From Candidatus Saccharibacteria bacterium oral taxon 488 (GTDB lineage: Bacteria > Patescibacteriota > Saccharimonadia > Saccharimonadales > Saccharimonadaceae), in NCBI GenBank assembly GCA_005697215.1, contig CP040003.1, positions 372,001 to 436,000 on the forward strand: a stretch of 64,000 nucleotides of DNA, read 5' to 3'. The notes beneath the pieces are model-generated. The model was not told the origin of the DNA and did no database searches. It saw nothing but the letters and a program-made list of their open reading frames with translations. Below, in pieces: positions 51,809 through 61,786 of the stretch. A program made the position numbers and the translations under genes. Each line of letters begins with the position of its first letter. Position 1 is the stretch's first letter.

Positions 51809-52392
51809 TACCTGACGCCTCCTTTCTTCTCAAACGGCATGCCGAACTTCTCCAGCAAGGCTTTTGATGCTTCCTTACTGCCGTTCTTGATAACAAATGT
51901 TACCTGCAACCCGTGTAAAATCTGCGTTTCCTCGAACGTCAGTTCTGGGAAAATTGACTGTTCGATGATACCCAGGTTGTAGTTACCACCTTTGTCAAAT
52001 TTCAGGCCAACACCGTGGAAGTCGCGTACGCGAGGTAGGGCTACATTGATCAAACGATCCATGAACTCGTACATCCTGCTGCCGCGCAGCGTGACGCTTA
52101 CGCCAATTGGCGCACCCATACCTTTACGGATGCTAAAGCCAGCAATTGATTTCTTTGCTTGGCGGGCAACTGGTGCCTGACCGGTGATCTTTGCAACGGT
52201 GTTTTTGACAATTTCAAAGTGACGCTTGTCATCTTTCTTTTTGCCGGTGCCAACGCTCACGATGATCTTTTCCAAAGCCGGCACTTGGTGCACGTTCTTT
52301 AGATCTAATTCGGCTTGCAGTTCCTTCAGGTATTTCTCCTGGTACAAGGCTTTCAAGCGAGGAGCTGGCACGACAATTTTCTTCTCTGCCAT
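51808..52392 (-). CDS. rplE: 50S ribosomal protein L5
   Basis: 194 residues. [20 protein letters not shown] and the C-terminal [30 protein letters not shown] are conserved, the latter involved in 5S rRNA contact. It overlaps rplX by 1 nt. Confidence 0.96.
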   Translation of the reverse strand: MAEKKIVVPAPRLKALYQEKYLKELQAELDLKNVHQVPALEKIIVSVGTGKKKDDKRHFEIVKNTVAKITGQAPVARQAKKSIAGFSIRKGMGAPIGVSVTLRGSRMYEFMDRLINVALPRVRDFHGVGLKFDKGGNYNLGIIEQSIFPELTFEETQILHGLQVTFVIKNGSKEASKALLEKFGMPFEKKGGVR

Positions 52393-52712
52393 TATTTAAT
52401 CTCCTTATTTTTTGCTTGGCGAGCGACGCGAGTTTTGCCGCCGTCAGCGTTCTTTACTAAACCAACCCGACTGGTTTTGCCTGACTTTTCGTCAATAACC
52501 AGCGCGACTTTGCTGATATCCATCGGTACGTGGATGTCTTTCTTGCCGCCTTTTGGATTGTACTGGCTTGGCTTGACGTGGCGATGCCCGACGCCAACAC
52601 CTTTGACCAAAACAGTCTGATCTTTGGTGTTAACTTTCAGAACTTTACCAGTCGTGCTCTTGTTCTTACCAGCAATGATTTTTACGGTGTCATCTTTGTG
52701 AATACGAGCCAT
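52392..52712 (-). CDS. rplX: 50S ribosomal protein L24
   Basis: 106 residues. KOW motif in DDTVKIIAGKNKSTTGKVLKV, then RHVKPSQYNPKGGKKDIHVPMDISKVALV. It is an early assembly protein of the 50S subunit. It overlaps both neighbours by 1 nt. Confidence 0.96.
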   Translation of the reverse strand: MARIHKDDTVKIIAGKNKSTTGKVLKVNTKDQTVLVKGVGVGHRHVKPSQYNPKGGKKDIHVPMDISKVALVIDEKSGKTSRVGLVKNADGGKTRVARQAKNKEIK

Positions 52713-53080
52713 TAGAGTACCTCCGGAGCTAGGCTTACGATCTTCATGTAGCCCATGTCGCGAAGTTCGCGTGGTACTGGGCCGAAGACACGGGTGGCCT
52801 TTGGCTGCTTGTCATCGTTGATAATCACCACGGCATTGTCATCAAAGCAAATAGTTGAGCCGTCCTTGCGGTGGATTTGGTCGCGGGTGCGAACCACCAC
52901 AGCCTTGACGACAGATTTCTTCTTGACGTTGCCGGTTGGGCTGGCGTCTTTGACTGAACAGACGATCACGTCGCCAACGCGAGCGTAGCGGCGGCGGGTA
53001 CCACCGAGAACGCGGATACACAGTACTTCTTTAGCACCCGAGTTGTCAGCTACCTTGAGGCGAGATTCTTGTTGGATCAT
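52712..53080 (-). CDS. rplN: 50S ribosomal protein L14
   Basis: 122 residues, the standard length. [40 protein letters not shown] and [26 protein letters not shown] are highly conserved. It overlaps rpsQ by 4 nt. Confidence 0.97.
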   Translation of the reverse strand: MIQQESRLKVADNSGAKEVLCIRVLGGTRRRYARVGDVIVCSVKDASPTGNVKKKSVVKAVVVRTRDQIHRKDGSTICFDDNAVVIINDDKQPKATRVFGPVPRELRDMGYMKIVSLAPEVL

Positions 53081-53388
53081 TTGTCATCCTCCTTAGCCTC
53101 TTCCTCAGCTTCACCAGAAACTTCAGCCTTTAGTTTGATAGAACCGCGAGACTTCTCAATCACCTTGACCAGCGTAAAGCTCTTGGTCTTGGAAATCGGG
53201 CGAGTCTCTTCGATTTGCACCTTGTCGCCTTCGCCTGCTTGATTGGTCTCATCATGAGCAGTGTACTTGCGAGTCACGGTGTACTGTTTGCCGTAGAGCG
53301 GATGCGTTTCGCGGCTGGTGACCGTCACAGTGATGGTCTTGTCGCGCTTGGCACTCGTTACGACGCCAATCAGTGTTCGTCGGGCCAT
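53077..53388 (-). CDS. rpsQ: 30S ribosomal protein S17 with acidic tail
   Basis: 103 residues. The OB-fold core has [31 protein letters not shown] and [21 protein letters not shown]. About 15 extra C-terminal residues are acidic ([13 protein letters not shown]). Confidence 0.95.
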   Translation of the reverse strand: MARRTLIGVVTSAKRDKTITVTVTSRETHPLYGKQYTVTRKYTAHDETNQAGEGDKVQIEETRPISKTKSFTLVKVIEKSRGSIKLKAEVSGEAEEEAKEDDK

Positions 53389-53594
53389 TACTTGCTCTCC
53401 TTTTCGTTAATTTGTGTCAGCAGGCGTGCGATGTCCTTACGGAGTGAACGCAGCGCTTTTGGATTAACTAATTCGCCAGCAGCGTGAGAACGTTTTGCCT
53501 GAAGCAGGTCATGTCGCTTTTCGGCGACTTCCTTCTTCAAATCATCAACGGTCTTCACAACTGCTGCTTTTGCAGTTTTCTTTGCTTCAGCCAT
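53388..53594 (-). CDS. rpmC: 50S ribosomal protein L29
   Basis: 68 residues. Helical hairpin with EKRHDLLQAKRSHAAGELVNPKALRSLRKDIARLLTQINEKE. It lies near the peptide exit tunnel. It overlaps rplP and rpsQ by 1 nt each. Confidence 0.93.
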   Translation of the reverse strand: MAEAKKTAKAAVVKTVDDLKKEVAEKRHDLLQAKRSHAAGELVNPKALRSLRKDIARLLTQINEKESK

Positions 53595-54007
53595 TATGCG
53601 TCCTCCCGCTTGATGAACTTACATTTGACTGGTAGTTTGTGGCTCGCTAGGCGCATCGCCTCACGAGCGACTTCCTCTGAAACGCCCTGCATTTCAAACA
53701 TCACCGTGCCGGCCTTCACCTTGGCAACAAAGAACTCTGGATTGCCCTTACCACCACCCATCTTCAAACCAAGTGGTTTGCGAGTAACTGGGGTGTGTGG
53801 GAAAATCCGGATCCAAATCTTACCACCACGCTTGATGTAGCGGGTCATTGCCTGACGAGCAGACTCGATTTGGCGGGAGTTGATGCGCTCGTTTGATTGT
53901 GATTGCAGTGCAAAGTCGCCGAACGCGATGTAATTACCACGGGTTGCTTGACCACGGTTTTTACCGATGCGCACTTTGCGGTGCTTGGTTTTCTTTGGTA
54001 ACAGCAT
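53594..54007 (-). CDS. rplP: 50S ribosomal protein L16
   Basis: 137 residues. [35 protein letters not shown] and [36 protein letters not shown] are conserved; the latter reaches toward the A-site tRNA. It directly abuts rpsC. Confidence 0.97.
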   Translation of the reverse strand: MLLPKKTKHRKVRIGKNRGQATRGNYIAFGDFALQSQSNERINSRQIESARQAMTRYIKRGGKIWIRIFPHTPVTRKPLGLKMGGGKGNPEFFVAKVKAGTVMFEMQGVSEEVAREAMRLASHKLPVKCKFIKREDA

Positions 54008-54643
54008 TTAGCGACTCCTTTCTCCCTTATAAATCCACACTTTCACGCCGATGATACCAGCTGGTGTCTGGGCGCGAGCACAGTGGAAGTCAATATCAGC
54101 ACGAAGAGTGTGCAGTGGCACTGAGCCTTCAATCACCTTTTCGCGGCGTGCCATTTCAGCACCGTTCAAACGACCAGCCACCTCGATACGGATACCTTTG
54201 GCACCAGCACTCATGGTGTTTTGTGCGGTCATTTTAGTGGCGCGGCGGAAGTTGATGCGGCGCTCCAACTGGCGAGCAATGTTTTCTGCCACCAATTTGG
54301 CTGCTAGTTCCGGTCGGCGCACTTCTTCGATGTTGATGCGAACCGCCTGACCGACAATTTTCTCAACTTGCTTTTTCAATTCATTCACGCCCGCACCGCC
54401 ACGGCCAATCACCACACCAGCTTTCGCCGTGTGAATGGTTACCGTGATCAAGTTAGCACTCCGCTCAATCTCAATGCGATTGATGGTTGGGCGTGAGGCA
54501 AATTTCTTCTCAATCAATTCGCGGATTTCGTGATCCTGGCGAATTGCCTCCGCAAACTCTTTCTTATTGGCCGTAAACCAACGAGAGCTCCAGTTCTTGT
54601 GAACTTGTAGGCGGAAGTTGATTGGATTCACTTTTTGACCCAT
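54008..54643 (-). CDS. rpsC: 30S ribosomal protein S3
   Basis: 211 residues. MGQKVNPINFRLQVHKNWSSRWF, then the KH domain (AGVVIGRGGAGVNELKKQV) and the C-terminal domain with GAEMARREKVIEGSVPLHTLRADIDF. It is at the mRNA entry site. It abuts rplV. Confidence 0.97.
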   Translation of the reverse strand: MGQKVNPINFRLQVHKNWSSRWFTANKKEFAEAIRQDHEIRELIEKKFASRPTINRIEIERSANLITVTIHTAKAGVVIGRGGAGVNELKKQVEKIVGQAVRINIEEVRRPELAAKLVAENIARQLERRINFRRATKMTAQNTMSAGAKGIRIEVAGRLNGAEMARREKVIEGSVPLHTLRADIDFHCARAQTPAGIIGVKVWIYKGERSR

Positions 54644-55108
54644 TTACTTCTCCTCCTTTTTTGCCGTGGTTTCGGCGGCTTTCTTCGCTGCAGGCTTGGC
54701 AGGTTTGGTCTCTGCCTTTGCCTTGGTCTCTGGTTTCTTCGCAGGCGCTTTCTTTGGCTTCTCAGTACCAGTTACTTCAACCAAAATGTTTGAGGTCTTT
54801 TTCTGGAATGGCAACGCACGGCCCTTTGACGCTGGCTTAAAGCGGCGTAGGCGCGTACCGGTAGTAACGCTCAACGTAGTAATCACCAAGCTTTTAGCGT
54901 CCAAACCGTGATTGTTGATGGCGTTTGCCTTGGCACTTTCGATAGCCTTTTTGACTGGCATAGCAGCGCGTTTTGGCACGTGCTCCAAGATGACCAATGC
55001 GTCAGCGACGGTGCGGCCGCGTACCAACGCAGCCACCAGGCTAACCTTGCGTGGTGTTTGGTCAACACCTTTGGCGTAAGCGCGAACAGTATAAGTTGTA
55101 TCAGCCAT
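54644..55108 (-). CDS. rplV: 50S ribosomal protein L22 with Lys/Ala tail
   Basis: 154 residues. The core (to about 112) includes RAYAKGVDQTPRKVSLVAALVRGRTVADALVIL and the exit-tunnel loop RLRRFKPASKGRALPFQKKTSNILVEV. About 40 additional C-terminal residues are Ala/Lys/Pro-rich and disordered, as in several high-Lys small-genome lineages. Confidence 0.95.
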   Translation of the reverse strand: MADTTYTVRAYAKGVDQTPRKVSLVAALVRGRTVADALVILEHVPKRAAMPVKKAIESAKANAINNHGLDAKSLVITTLSVTTGTRLRRFKPASKGRALPFQKKTSNILVEVTGTEKPKKAPAKKPETKAKAETKPAKPAAKKAAETTAKKEEK

Positions 55109-55110
55109 GA

Positions 55111-55377
55111 TTACTTCTTATCCTTTCCGCCGTGCTTACGGAACTTGCGAGTTGGACTAAACTCACCGAGTTTGTGGCCAACCATGTTTTCGGTAATCAG
55201 CACTGGCACGTGCATCTTACCGTTGTAGACAGCAATCGTTCGACCAACCATCTCTGGGGTGATAGTCGAAGCGCGCGCCCACGTTTTGATAACGGTTCGA
55301 TCGTCAAGGCTGAGAGCAGCGACTTTTTTCGCAAGCTTCACATCGACGAATGGACCTTTCTTTAATGAACGACTCAT
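55111..55377 (-). CDS. rpsS: 30S ribosomal protein S19
   Basis: 88 residues. [64 protein letters not shown]. It belongs to the 30S head. Confidence 0.97.
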   Translation of the reverse strand: MSRSLKKGPFVDVKLAKKVAALSLDDRTVIKTWARASTITPEMVGRTIAVYNGKMHVPVLITENMVGHKLGEFSPTRKFRKHGGKDKK

Positions 55378-55383
55378 CGTGAT

Positions 55384-56223
55384 TTACCTCTTCCTCTTCG
55401 CGTCGTGACGCGTGCGTACGATTAATTTATTTGAGCCTTTGCGGCGGCGAGTTCGATAACCCAGCGTCAATTGACCCCATGGCGTACGTGGTGCTTTACC
55501 AGTACCATGGCGACCACCGTCACCACCACCATGCGGGTGATCTGCGGCGTTCATGACGACACCGCGAACCGTTGGGCGAATACCCTTGCGGCGGCGGCGA
55601 CCGGCTGAACCGATTTTGACGTTCTGGTGCTGGACGTTACCAACTGTACCGATGGCAGCGGTAGCTTCCAGGCGAACTTTGCGAACTTCGCCAGATGGCA
55701 ATTTGATGGTTGCGTAATTGCCCTCTTTGGCCATCAACTGAGCTTTGGCGCCAGCGGCACGAACCATTTGCGCACCTTTGCCGGCAGTCAGTTCAATAGC
55801 ATAAATCATCGTACCAACAGGGATAGTAGACAATGGCAGGCGGTTTGAAGCCTCGATTGGCGCTGTCTCGCCAGTCTGAATCGTCTTGCCCTTGACCATC
55901 GAGGTGTCGGCCAATACGTAGTGGTACAAATTGTACTGATCTTTCACCCGAGCGATGCGTGCTGAGCGGTTTGGATCGTACTCAATTTCTTCAACCGTCA
56001 GCGTCAAACCAGCCGGCAAATTGTGGTTCACCAAACGGTAGTGACGACGAACGCCACCGCCGCGATGACGCACGGTGATGCGGCCTTGGTTGTTGCGGCC
56101 GGCATTTTGCTTTTTGGCTTTGGTCAGACTTTTGAGCGGTTTCTTCGTCGTGATATCCGACAAGTCCTGGCTCGTCATGCCGCGACGAGCAGGAGTGGTT
56201 GGATTGTAAGCTTTCACTGGCAT
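55384..56223 (-). CDS. rplB: 50S ribosomal protein L2
   Basis: 279 residues. The N-terminal region has [22 protein letters not shown]. The C-terminal signature [53 protein letters not shown] is complete, including the His close to the peptidyl transferase centre. Confidence 0.97.
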   Translation of the reverse strand: [279 protein letters not shown]

Positions 56224-56543
56224 TACTTGGTCTCCTCCATCTGCTGCTCTACTGCGTCAAACACATCGAGCTTATCGCCATCTTTCAGCGTCACGTAAGC
56301 CTTCTTCCAATCCTTGCGCGTAGTCGTGCCAGGATAGCGGTTCTTGCCTCGTGAGAAACGCACAGCTTTACCGTCTTGGACCAAGGTTTTTACCTTTAGG
56401 ACGGTAACGTCAAATTGCGCTTCAACTGCTGCTTTGATCTCGTTTTTATTCAGGTTGAGCGGAACGCGGAACACGTACACGCCATTGGCGCTCACGGCGT
56501 ATGCTTTCTCGCTAATGCGTGGGATAATTGTCATCTGTTTCAT
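56223..56543 (-). CDS. rplW: 50S ribosomal protein L23
   Basis: 106 residues. IIPRISEKAYAVSANGVYVFRVPLNLNKNEIKAAVEAQFDVTVLKVKTLVQ is the ribosomal core at the exit tunnel, the docking point for trigger factor and SRP. It overlaps rplB by 1 nt. Confidence 0.95.
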   Translation of the reverse strand: MKQMTIIPRISEKAYAVSANGVYVFRVPLNLNKNEIKAAVEAQFDVTVLKVKTLVQDGKAVRFSRGKNRYPGTTTRKDWKKAYVTLKDGDKLDVFDAVEQQMEETK

Positions 56544-56544
56544 A

Positions 56545-57144
56545 TTACGCTTCCTCCTTACCCAGCCACTCAGTGATTACTGGCAGAGCTTTCGGGGTCA
56601 TGACAATAGTATCCGCATTCAGAATGTGGTAGACGCTGAGGTAGCTCGCGCGAATCACTAATACGTTCTGAATGTTGTTTGTGGCACGCATCAATTCTGG
56701 CGTCTTTTCGTCGACGACGATCAGTACGCGGCGCTCAAACTTGTTGTCAGCCAAGAAGGTTGCGACCTCTTTGGTCTTGCCAGTCGTCTTGATGTCCTTG
56801 ACGACGATCTTCTTCGCTTCATTGGCTACCGTCAAGGCTTGGCGAATTGCCACTTTCTTGGCGGTTTTAGACAATTTTTTGGTGTAGTTTTCATTGCCGC
56901 GTGGGCCAAAGACCACACCACCACCGCGCCAGATTGGGTTACGGCTTGAGCCAAAACGTGCTCGACCAGTTCCCTTTTGTTTCCATGGCTTTTTACCACC
57001 ACCGGAAACTTCACCACGCTGCTTGGTTGTGGCGCTTGCCAGGCGGGCATTTGCCAGATAGCTGTCATATGCCAATTTCAACAGTTCGTGATTTGGCACT
57101 TCAACAGCAAAAATGTCTTTAGGAAGTTTGGTTGATTCAGCCAT
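56545..57144 (-). CDS. rplD: 50S ribosomal protein L4
   Basis: 199 residues. The extended loop GEVSGGGKKPWKQKGTGRARFGSSRNPIWRGGGVVFGP lines the exit tunnel. In other bacteria L4 represses the S10 operon, but no equivalent leader structure was verified here. Confidence 0.96.
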   Translation of the reverse strand: MAESTKLPKDIFAVEVPNHELLKLAYDSYLANARLASATTKQRGEVSGGGKKPWKQKGTGRARFGSSRNPIWRGGGVVFGPRGNENYTKKLSKTAKKVAIRQALTVANEAKKIVVKDIKTTGKTKEVATFLADNKFERRVLIVVDEKTPELMRATNNIQNVLVIRASYLSVYHILNADTIVMTPKALPVITEWLGKEEA

Positions 57145-57758
57145 TACTTGTTACCTCCTAAAATGATCAGCCCTTTTCGTGGCCCAGGGACAGCGCCCTT
57201 CACCCCGATCAGATTGGTCTCTGGATCAACATATGCCACTTCCAGGTTCTTGACCGTAACACGCTCGTGACCCATGTGGCCAGCCATTGTCTTACCCTTG
57301 AACACTTTTTGTGGATACATCGAGCCAATTGAACCTGGCTTACGAGTATTACCTTTACCACCGTGCGTCTTGCGGTGACGCTTAAAGTTGTGGCGTTTAA
57401 TGGTTCCAGCGAAACCTTTACCTTTGCTGGTTCCGGTCGCATCGACAGAATCGCCGACTTCGAACGCGGAAACGTTGATTTCATCGCCAACTTTGAGACC
57501 TTCAGGGATCTCGTCGACGCGGAATTCCCGAATGTGCTTCGGGGTCACTTGGGCTGGCTTGACGTGTCCAGCCACGGCCTTGCTCAGGTTCTTACCCTCT
57601 CCATAAGCGACCTGCACCGCATTGTAACCGTCGGTCTCGACAGTCTTCACCTGAGTCACGGTGACAGGGCCGGCTTGGATCAGCGTCACCGGAATGGCTT
57701 TGCCGTCTTCAGCCAAGAGCTGGGTCATACCAAGTTTGGTACCGAGAAGTGTTTTCAC
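57144..57758 (-). CDS. rplC: 50S ribosomal protein L3 (GTG start)
   Basis: 204 residues. LLGTKLGMTQLLAEDGKAIPVTLIQAGP, KGKGFAGTIKRHNFKRHRKTHGGKGNTRKPGSIGSMYPQKVFKGKTMAGHMG are conserved. The start is GTG at 57758, with GAGGAAAA just before it. It is the first gene of the cluster; rpsJ (S10), usually ahead of it, is absent from this position. Confidence 0.96.
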   Translation of the reverse strand: MKTLLGTKLGMTQLLAEDGKAIPVTLIQAGPVTVTQVKTVETDGYNAVQVAYGEGKNLSKAVAGHVKPAQVTPKHIREFRVDEIPEGLKVGDEINVSAFEVGDSVDATGTSKGKGFAGTIKRHNFKRHRKTHGGKGNTRKPGSIGSMYPQKVFKGKTMAGHMGHERVTVKNLEVAYVDPETNLIGVKGAVPGPRKGLIILGGNK

Positions 57759-57937
57759 TTTTCCTCACTCCCACTTAAATACTCCTGATGACGTGCGGTT
57801 TCTGGGTTCTGAGTGAGGCGTTCATGACAAGCGCTTCAATCATAACCAGACCTGCTCATTCATCAAGGAGAACAGTTGATATTACGCGTAATAGAAATTA
57901 CCCTGTGATTTTAACACACGTTGGTCTGTGACGTCAA
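57759..57937 (-). promoter_or_regulatory. promoter and leader of the S10-type ribosomal cluster
   Basis: TTGACG (57937-57932) and TAAAAT (57913-57908) are 18 nt apart on the minus strand. About 140 nt of leader follow without a gene. Small inverted repeats are present but no clear U-tract hairpin. rpsJ is not encoded here. Confidence 0.6.
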
Positions 57938-57973
57938 CAGTAGTAGGATGTTGGTCTATGCTATTGACATAAC

Positions 57974-58002
57974 AAATACCGCCCCGATAAGGAGCGGTAT
58001 TT
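57974..58002 (-). terminator. fusA terminator
   Basis: AAATACCGC (57974-57982) and GCGGTATTT (57994-58002) form the stem. TTTGTT follows on the minus strand. Confidence 0.8.
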
Positions 58003-58025
58003 TAGTATCGGTTTATTGCTACACG

Positions 58026-60113
58026 CTAGGCGTTGCGCTTTTCGATAATCTCCTGCGCCACGTTTAGTGGAACTTCCTCGTACTGCGCGAGCTCCATGGT
58101 GCTGGCGGCGCGACCCTGTGACATCGAGCGGATGTCCGAGGTGTAGCCAAACATATTTGCCAGCGGCACAAAGGCCTTGACTAGTTTAGCGCCGCCCATC
58201 AAATCTTCCATAGCGTCAATGCGGCCGCGGCGTGAATTCAGGTCGCCGATGATGTCGCCCATGAACTCTTCTGGGGTGGTGACTTCGACTTTCATGACTG
58301 GCTCAAGCAGAATTGGTGTGGCTTGCTTGATACCTTCACGAGCTGCCAAGCTACCCGCCAATGAAAAGGCTAGTTCTGAGGAGTCGACATCGTGGTATGA
58401 ACCATCGTACAGCGTCGCCTTGACGTCAACCACTGGATAGCCAGCGATAACACCGCCCTCCAAAGTCTCCTTGATACCCTTCATCACAGCCGGGCGATAT
58501 TCCTGAGGCACCACGCCGCCCTTGATCTCGTCGATAAATTCAAAGCCTTTGCCAGCTTCGTTTGGCTCAAAGCGTACCCAAACGTCACCGTACTGACCGC
58601 GACCACCAGACTGCTTGGCGTGCTTGCCCTGAACCTCGGCGTGACCCTTGATTGACTCGCGGAAGGCCACTTGCGGCTCACCGATGTTAGCTTCAACCTT
58701 GAACTCGCGCTTCATGCGGTCGATCAAAATATCCAGGTGCAACTCACCCATTCCAGACATGATAGTCTGTCCAGTCTCTTCATCAGTGTGAATACGGAAG
58801 GTTGGGTCTTCCTCAGCCAAACGCTGCAAGGCCAGCGCCATCTTTTCCTGGTCAGCCTTTGATTTTGGCTCAACGGCGATGGATACTGGTGGCTCTGGGA
58901 ACTCGATACTTTCCAGGGCAATCGGATGTGCTGGGTCAGTCAAAGTGTTACCAGTACCAGTATTCTTTAAGCCAACCACCGCGGCAATGTCGCCGGCAGA
59001 AATCTTATCGATATCTTCGCGCTTGTCAGCATGCATGCGCACGATACGGCCGATACGCTCCTTATCGCCAGTGGTGGTGTTCAGGACGTAGCTGCCTGAG
59101 TTCAACACGCCAGAATAGACGCGGATGAAGATCAATTTACCAACAAATGGGTCAGTCGCAATCTTGAAGGCCAAGGCACTCATCGGTTCTTTGTCGTCTG
59201 GTTTGCGGCTCACTTCGTCGCCAGTCTTTGGATTCTTGCCCCAAATTTCGTCAACGTCCAATGGGCTTGGTAAGAAGTCAACCATCAAGTCAAGCAGCTT
59301 CTCGACGATGACGCCGCGGCCGTCACCGCCAGTCACTAGGTAAAAGTCGCCAGCCAGCACGCGCTTGCGCAGCGCCATCTTCAGTTCTTCGATAGTAATC
59401 GCTTCCTCGCCCTGATCGAGGAACTTCATCATCAATTCATCGTCAGCTTCAACGGCATTCTCCACTAGCAGGGCGCGGGCATTCTTTGCCTTCTCCAACA
59501 TATCAGCTGGGATCTCGCCGACCTTTAGCTCATGATCAGTGTAGTCATCGTAGGTGTATGCCTTCATGTCGACTAGGTCAACCACACCGTTAATCGTCTT
59601 TTCAAAACCAATTGGCAAGTGAATTGGAAAGGCCTGCTTGCTCAGGCGGTTGTGAATTGACTCCAGCGATTTCCAAAAGTCGCCGCCGGTCTGGTTAATC
59701 TTGTTAACGAAACAAATGCGCGGCACGCCGTATTTGTTAGCCTGGCGCCACACCGTCTCGGACTGTGCCTCAACGCCCATCTTGCCATCAAACACCGTCA
59801 CCGCACCGTCGAGCACGCGCAGTGAACGCTCCACCTCAGCGGTAAAGTCGATGTGCCCTGGCGTGTCAATGATATTAATCTTGTGGTCTTTCCAGAAACA
59901 GGTCACCGCCGCCGAGGTGATGGTAATACCGCGCTCCTTTTCCTGCGCCATCCAGTCGGTGGTGGCGCCATCGCCGTCACCCTTGACCACGCCAATTTTA
60001 TGCGTCAAACCAGTGCGGTACAAGATGCCCTCAGTTGTCGTCGTTTTACCGGCATCAATATGGGCAATGATACCAATATTTCTAAAGTTTTGTAATGGAA
60101 CGTTTGCTGCCAT
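58026..60113 (-). CDS. fusA: elongation factor G
   Basis: 695 residues, full-length. G1 is [12 protein letters not shown], switch I RGITIT, and G3 DTPGHIDF. G4 reads NKIN (residues 137-140) where the family has NKxD, most often NKMD; the Asn codon is AAC at 59694-59696. Domains II-V follow, including [21 protein letters not shown] and [11 protein letters not shown]. It catalyses ribosomal translocation. It is not next to tuf or rpsG here. A TATAAT lies about 80 nt upstream, followed by a Shine-Dalgarno. Confidence 0.96.
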   Translation of the reverse strand: MAANVPLQNFRNIGIIAHIDAGKTTTTEGILYRTGLTHKIGVVKGDGDGATTDWMAQEKERGITITSAAVTCFWKDHKINIIDTPGHIDFTAEVERSLRVLDGAVTVFDGKMGVEAQSETVWRQANKYGVPRICFVNKINQTGGDFWKSLESIHNRLSKQAFPIHLPIGFEKTINGVVDLVDMKAYTYDDYTDHELKVGEIPADMLEKAKNARALLVENAVEADDELMMKFLDQGEEAITIEELKMALRKRVLAGDFYLVTGGDGRGVIVEKLLDLMVDFLPSPLDVDEIWGKNPKTGDEVSRKPDDKEPMSALAFKIATDPFVGKLIFIRVYSGVLNSGSYVLNTTTGDKERIGRIVRMHADKREDIDKISAGDIAAVVGLKNTGTGNTLTDPAHPIALESIEFPEPPVSIAVEPKSKADQEKMALALQRLAEEDPTFRIHTDEETGQTIMSGMGELHLDILIDRMKREFKVEANIGEPQVAFRESIKGHAEVQGKHAKQSGGRGQYGDVWVRFEPNEAGKGFEFIDEIKGGVVPQEYRPAVMKGIKETLEGGVIAGYPVVDVKATLYDGSYHDVDSSELAFSLAGSLAAREGIKQATPILLEPVMKVEVTTPEEFMGDIIGDLNSRRGRIDAMEDLMGGAKLVKAFVPLANMFGYTSDIRSMSQGRAASTMELAQYEEVPLNVAQEIIEKRNA

Positions 60114-60236
60114 TTGTCTTTCCTTTGTTAAAAGTGGTTATTGTTCGAGATTCTCCGGAGCTATTTTGACGCACCAAAAAACTACGCTTGAGCTGTATTA
60201 TAGCAGACGATTGGCGTTTTGTGAATGAGCCTCATC

Positions 60237-61148
60237 TTACCGCGGAATTTGACTACGACCTGATTGGATCCATTGTATTCCCTTGGCGACGAGCAGATAA
60301 TCTCTGTTTTGAGCGTCAGACCGACCAAGGAGCGTTGCACGCACCATCATCACCAAAGAATTGTAGCCTTCGGGATCCGTGACAGCCTCTAGGGAGACAG
60401 ACTGCACATACATCGCACCTTTCGCCTCTAATCCAACCCACCCCTCGTTGCGAAAAGCGGGGCCCATATACGTAACGTCATACGGCATATATGAATCAAG
60501 TGAAGCCAGCACCTTGCAATGAATGTTTATCGCCTTAATCACTCGATTGAGGTCTCTATTTGACAATCGCCCAAAAGGAATTTCATCAATCGGAACATCT
60601 GCTAGCTCCCTGATCATCCGAGCTGAGTCGATACAATTATTGTTTGGATCAACTGGTCGTATATTATTCAAATAATCAAGGACTTCAAGCATGTACAGCT
60701 GTAAAATAGCCTTGGCCTGTTCAATATCCATCAGCTGCGGAAATTGAATAAGGACATCTAGCGGAACAATATATTGAGTCGTGGTATCCCCTGGTGTTAC
60801 GCCAAGACCACCAAGTGCAATTTCTGGATCAGATTTATTCGCGACAATCAGGCAACCGGCACACTGGAGTTCATGATCTTCAATATATACGTACTCTTTT
60901 CCGTTTTTGGTGTATTGTTGCACCCATCCGCTTACCGTCATCAGCTGGCCTATAAACCCAGCAAATAGTTCTTGGTTAATCTGCACAGTGGCTTCTGGAT
61001 ACTGATGAGGACTGAGCTTTCGAATGTCGGACGTTCGCTCTCGAGCCAGGCGGAGGACAGTGGCGACTTGCTGATTGAAAACAGCCTTATCAAGTAACGC
61101 AAGGTTCTCAGGCAGCGGGGCGGCAGATGGGCTAGATTCAGTCATCAT
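60237..61148 (-). CDS. hypothetical 303-residue protein
   Basis: A soluble, slightly acidic protein with several Cys (CAGC near residue 98). The middle part is strand-rich (MTVSGWVQQYTKNGKEYVYIEDHELQCAGCLIV) and could be an OB-like fold. The second half is helical, then strand-rich. No family recognised. TATGAT ends 6 nt before the ATG. It lies between fusA and yajQ without an obvious link to either. Confidence 0.58.
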   Translation of the reverse strand: MMTESSPSAAPLPENLALLDKAVFNQQVATVLRLARERTSDIRKLSPHQYPEATVQINQELFAGFIGQLMTVSGWVQQYTKNGKEYVYIEDHELQCAGCLIVANKSDPEIALGGLGVTPGDTTTQYIVPLDVLIQFPQLMDIEQAKAILQLYMLEVLDYLNNIRPVDPNNNCIDSARMIRELADVPIDEIPFGRLSNRDLNRVIKAINIHCKVLASLDSYMPYDVTYMGPAFRNEGWVGLEAKGAMYVQSVSLEAVTDPEGYNSLVMMVRATLLGRSDAQNRDYLLVAKGIQWIQSGRSQIPR

Positions 61149-61211
61149 CTCTTAATCATACGGCGTAAAAGCCAACTGACGCAACCATAACCGTAAAACG
61201 ACGATCCGCTC

Positions 61212-61706
61212 TTACCGATAATTCACGCACTGCAGCGGCGTGTCATAATCATTCTCACGCACCAGGCTAATGACTTTTTGCAACTCATCTTTCGAGGCGG
61301 AAGTGACGCGAACGAGGTCACCTTGGATTTGTGGCTTGGCTTTTGGCGCGTTAGTACGAATGTCGGCAGCGATGTGCTTGGCGGTCGGCTGGTCAAGGCC
61401 TTGCTTGAAGGGAATTTCCCACGTGGTTTTGAGATTTGAGGTAACCTTTTCTTTGGTGAGATCGAGGACTTTGCTCGACTGACCCCGAGCCGCCAGTTTC
61501 TTGCGCACGATATCCAGCACCGCATCAACCTGCCAGTCGTTATCACCGGTGAGCTTGAATCCTTTTTTATCATCCAGCCAGTCAATCCCAGCATTCGTTC
61601 CCTTAAAATCGTACCGCCCTTGGATTTCTTTTTCCGCCTGCATGAAAACATTATTCAGCTCGGCTTTGTCAATTTCTGACACAATATCAAATGAAAAACT
61701 TGCCAT
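61212..61706 (-). CDS. YajQ family nucleotide-binding protein
   Basis: 164 residues. MASFSFDIVSEIDKAELNNVFMQAEKEIQGRYDFKG opens the first of two swapped domains, and the second has QGDLVRVTSASKDELQKVISLVREND. Members bind nucleotides or nucleic acids, and some sense cyclic-di-GMP. GAGGGG lies before the ATG. Confidence 0.92.
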   Translation of the reverse strand: MASFSFDIVSEIDKAELNNVFMQAEKEIQGRYDFKGTNAGIDWLDDKKGFKLTGDNDWQVDAVLDIVRKKLAARGQSSKVLDLTKEKVTSNLKTTWEIPFKQGLDQPTAKHIAADIRTNAPKAKPQIQGDLVRVTSASKDELQKVISLVRENDYDTPLQCVNYR

Positions 61707-61786
61707 TTACCCCTCCTCGTTTTCTCCATTATAACAAAAATCGCCCGTTTTTCAGAGCGATTTTTGAGTGTACATTTTCCCGACAA

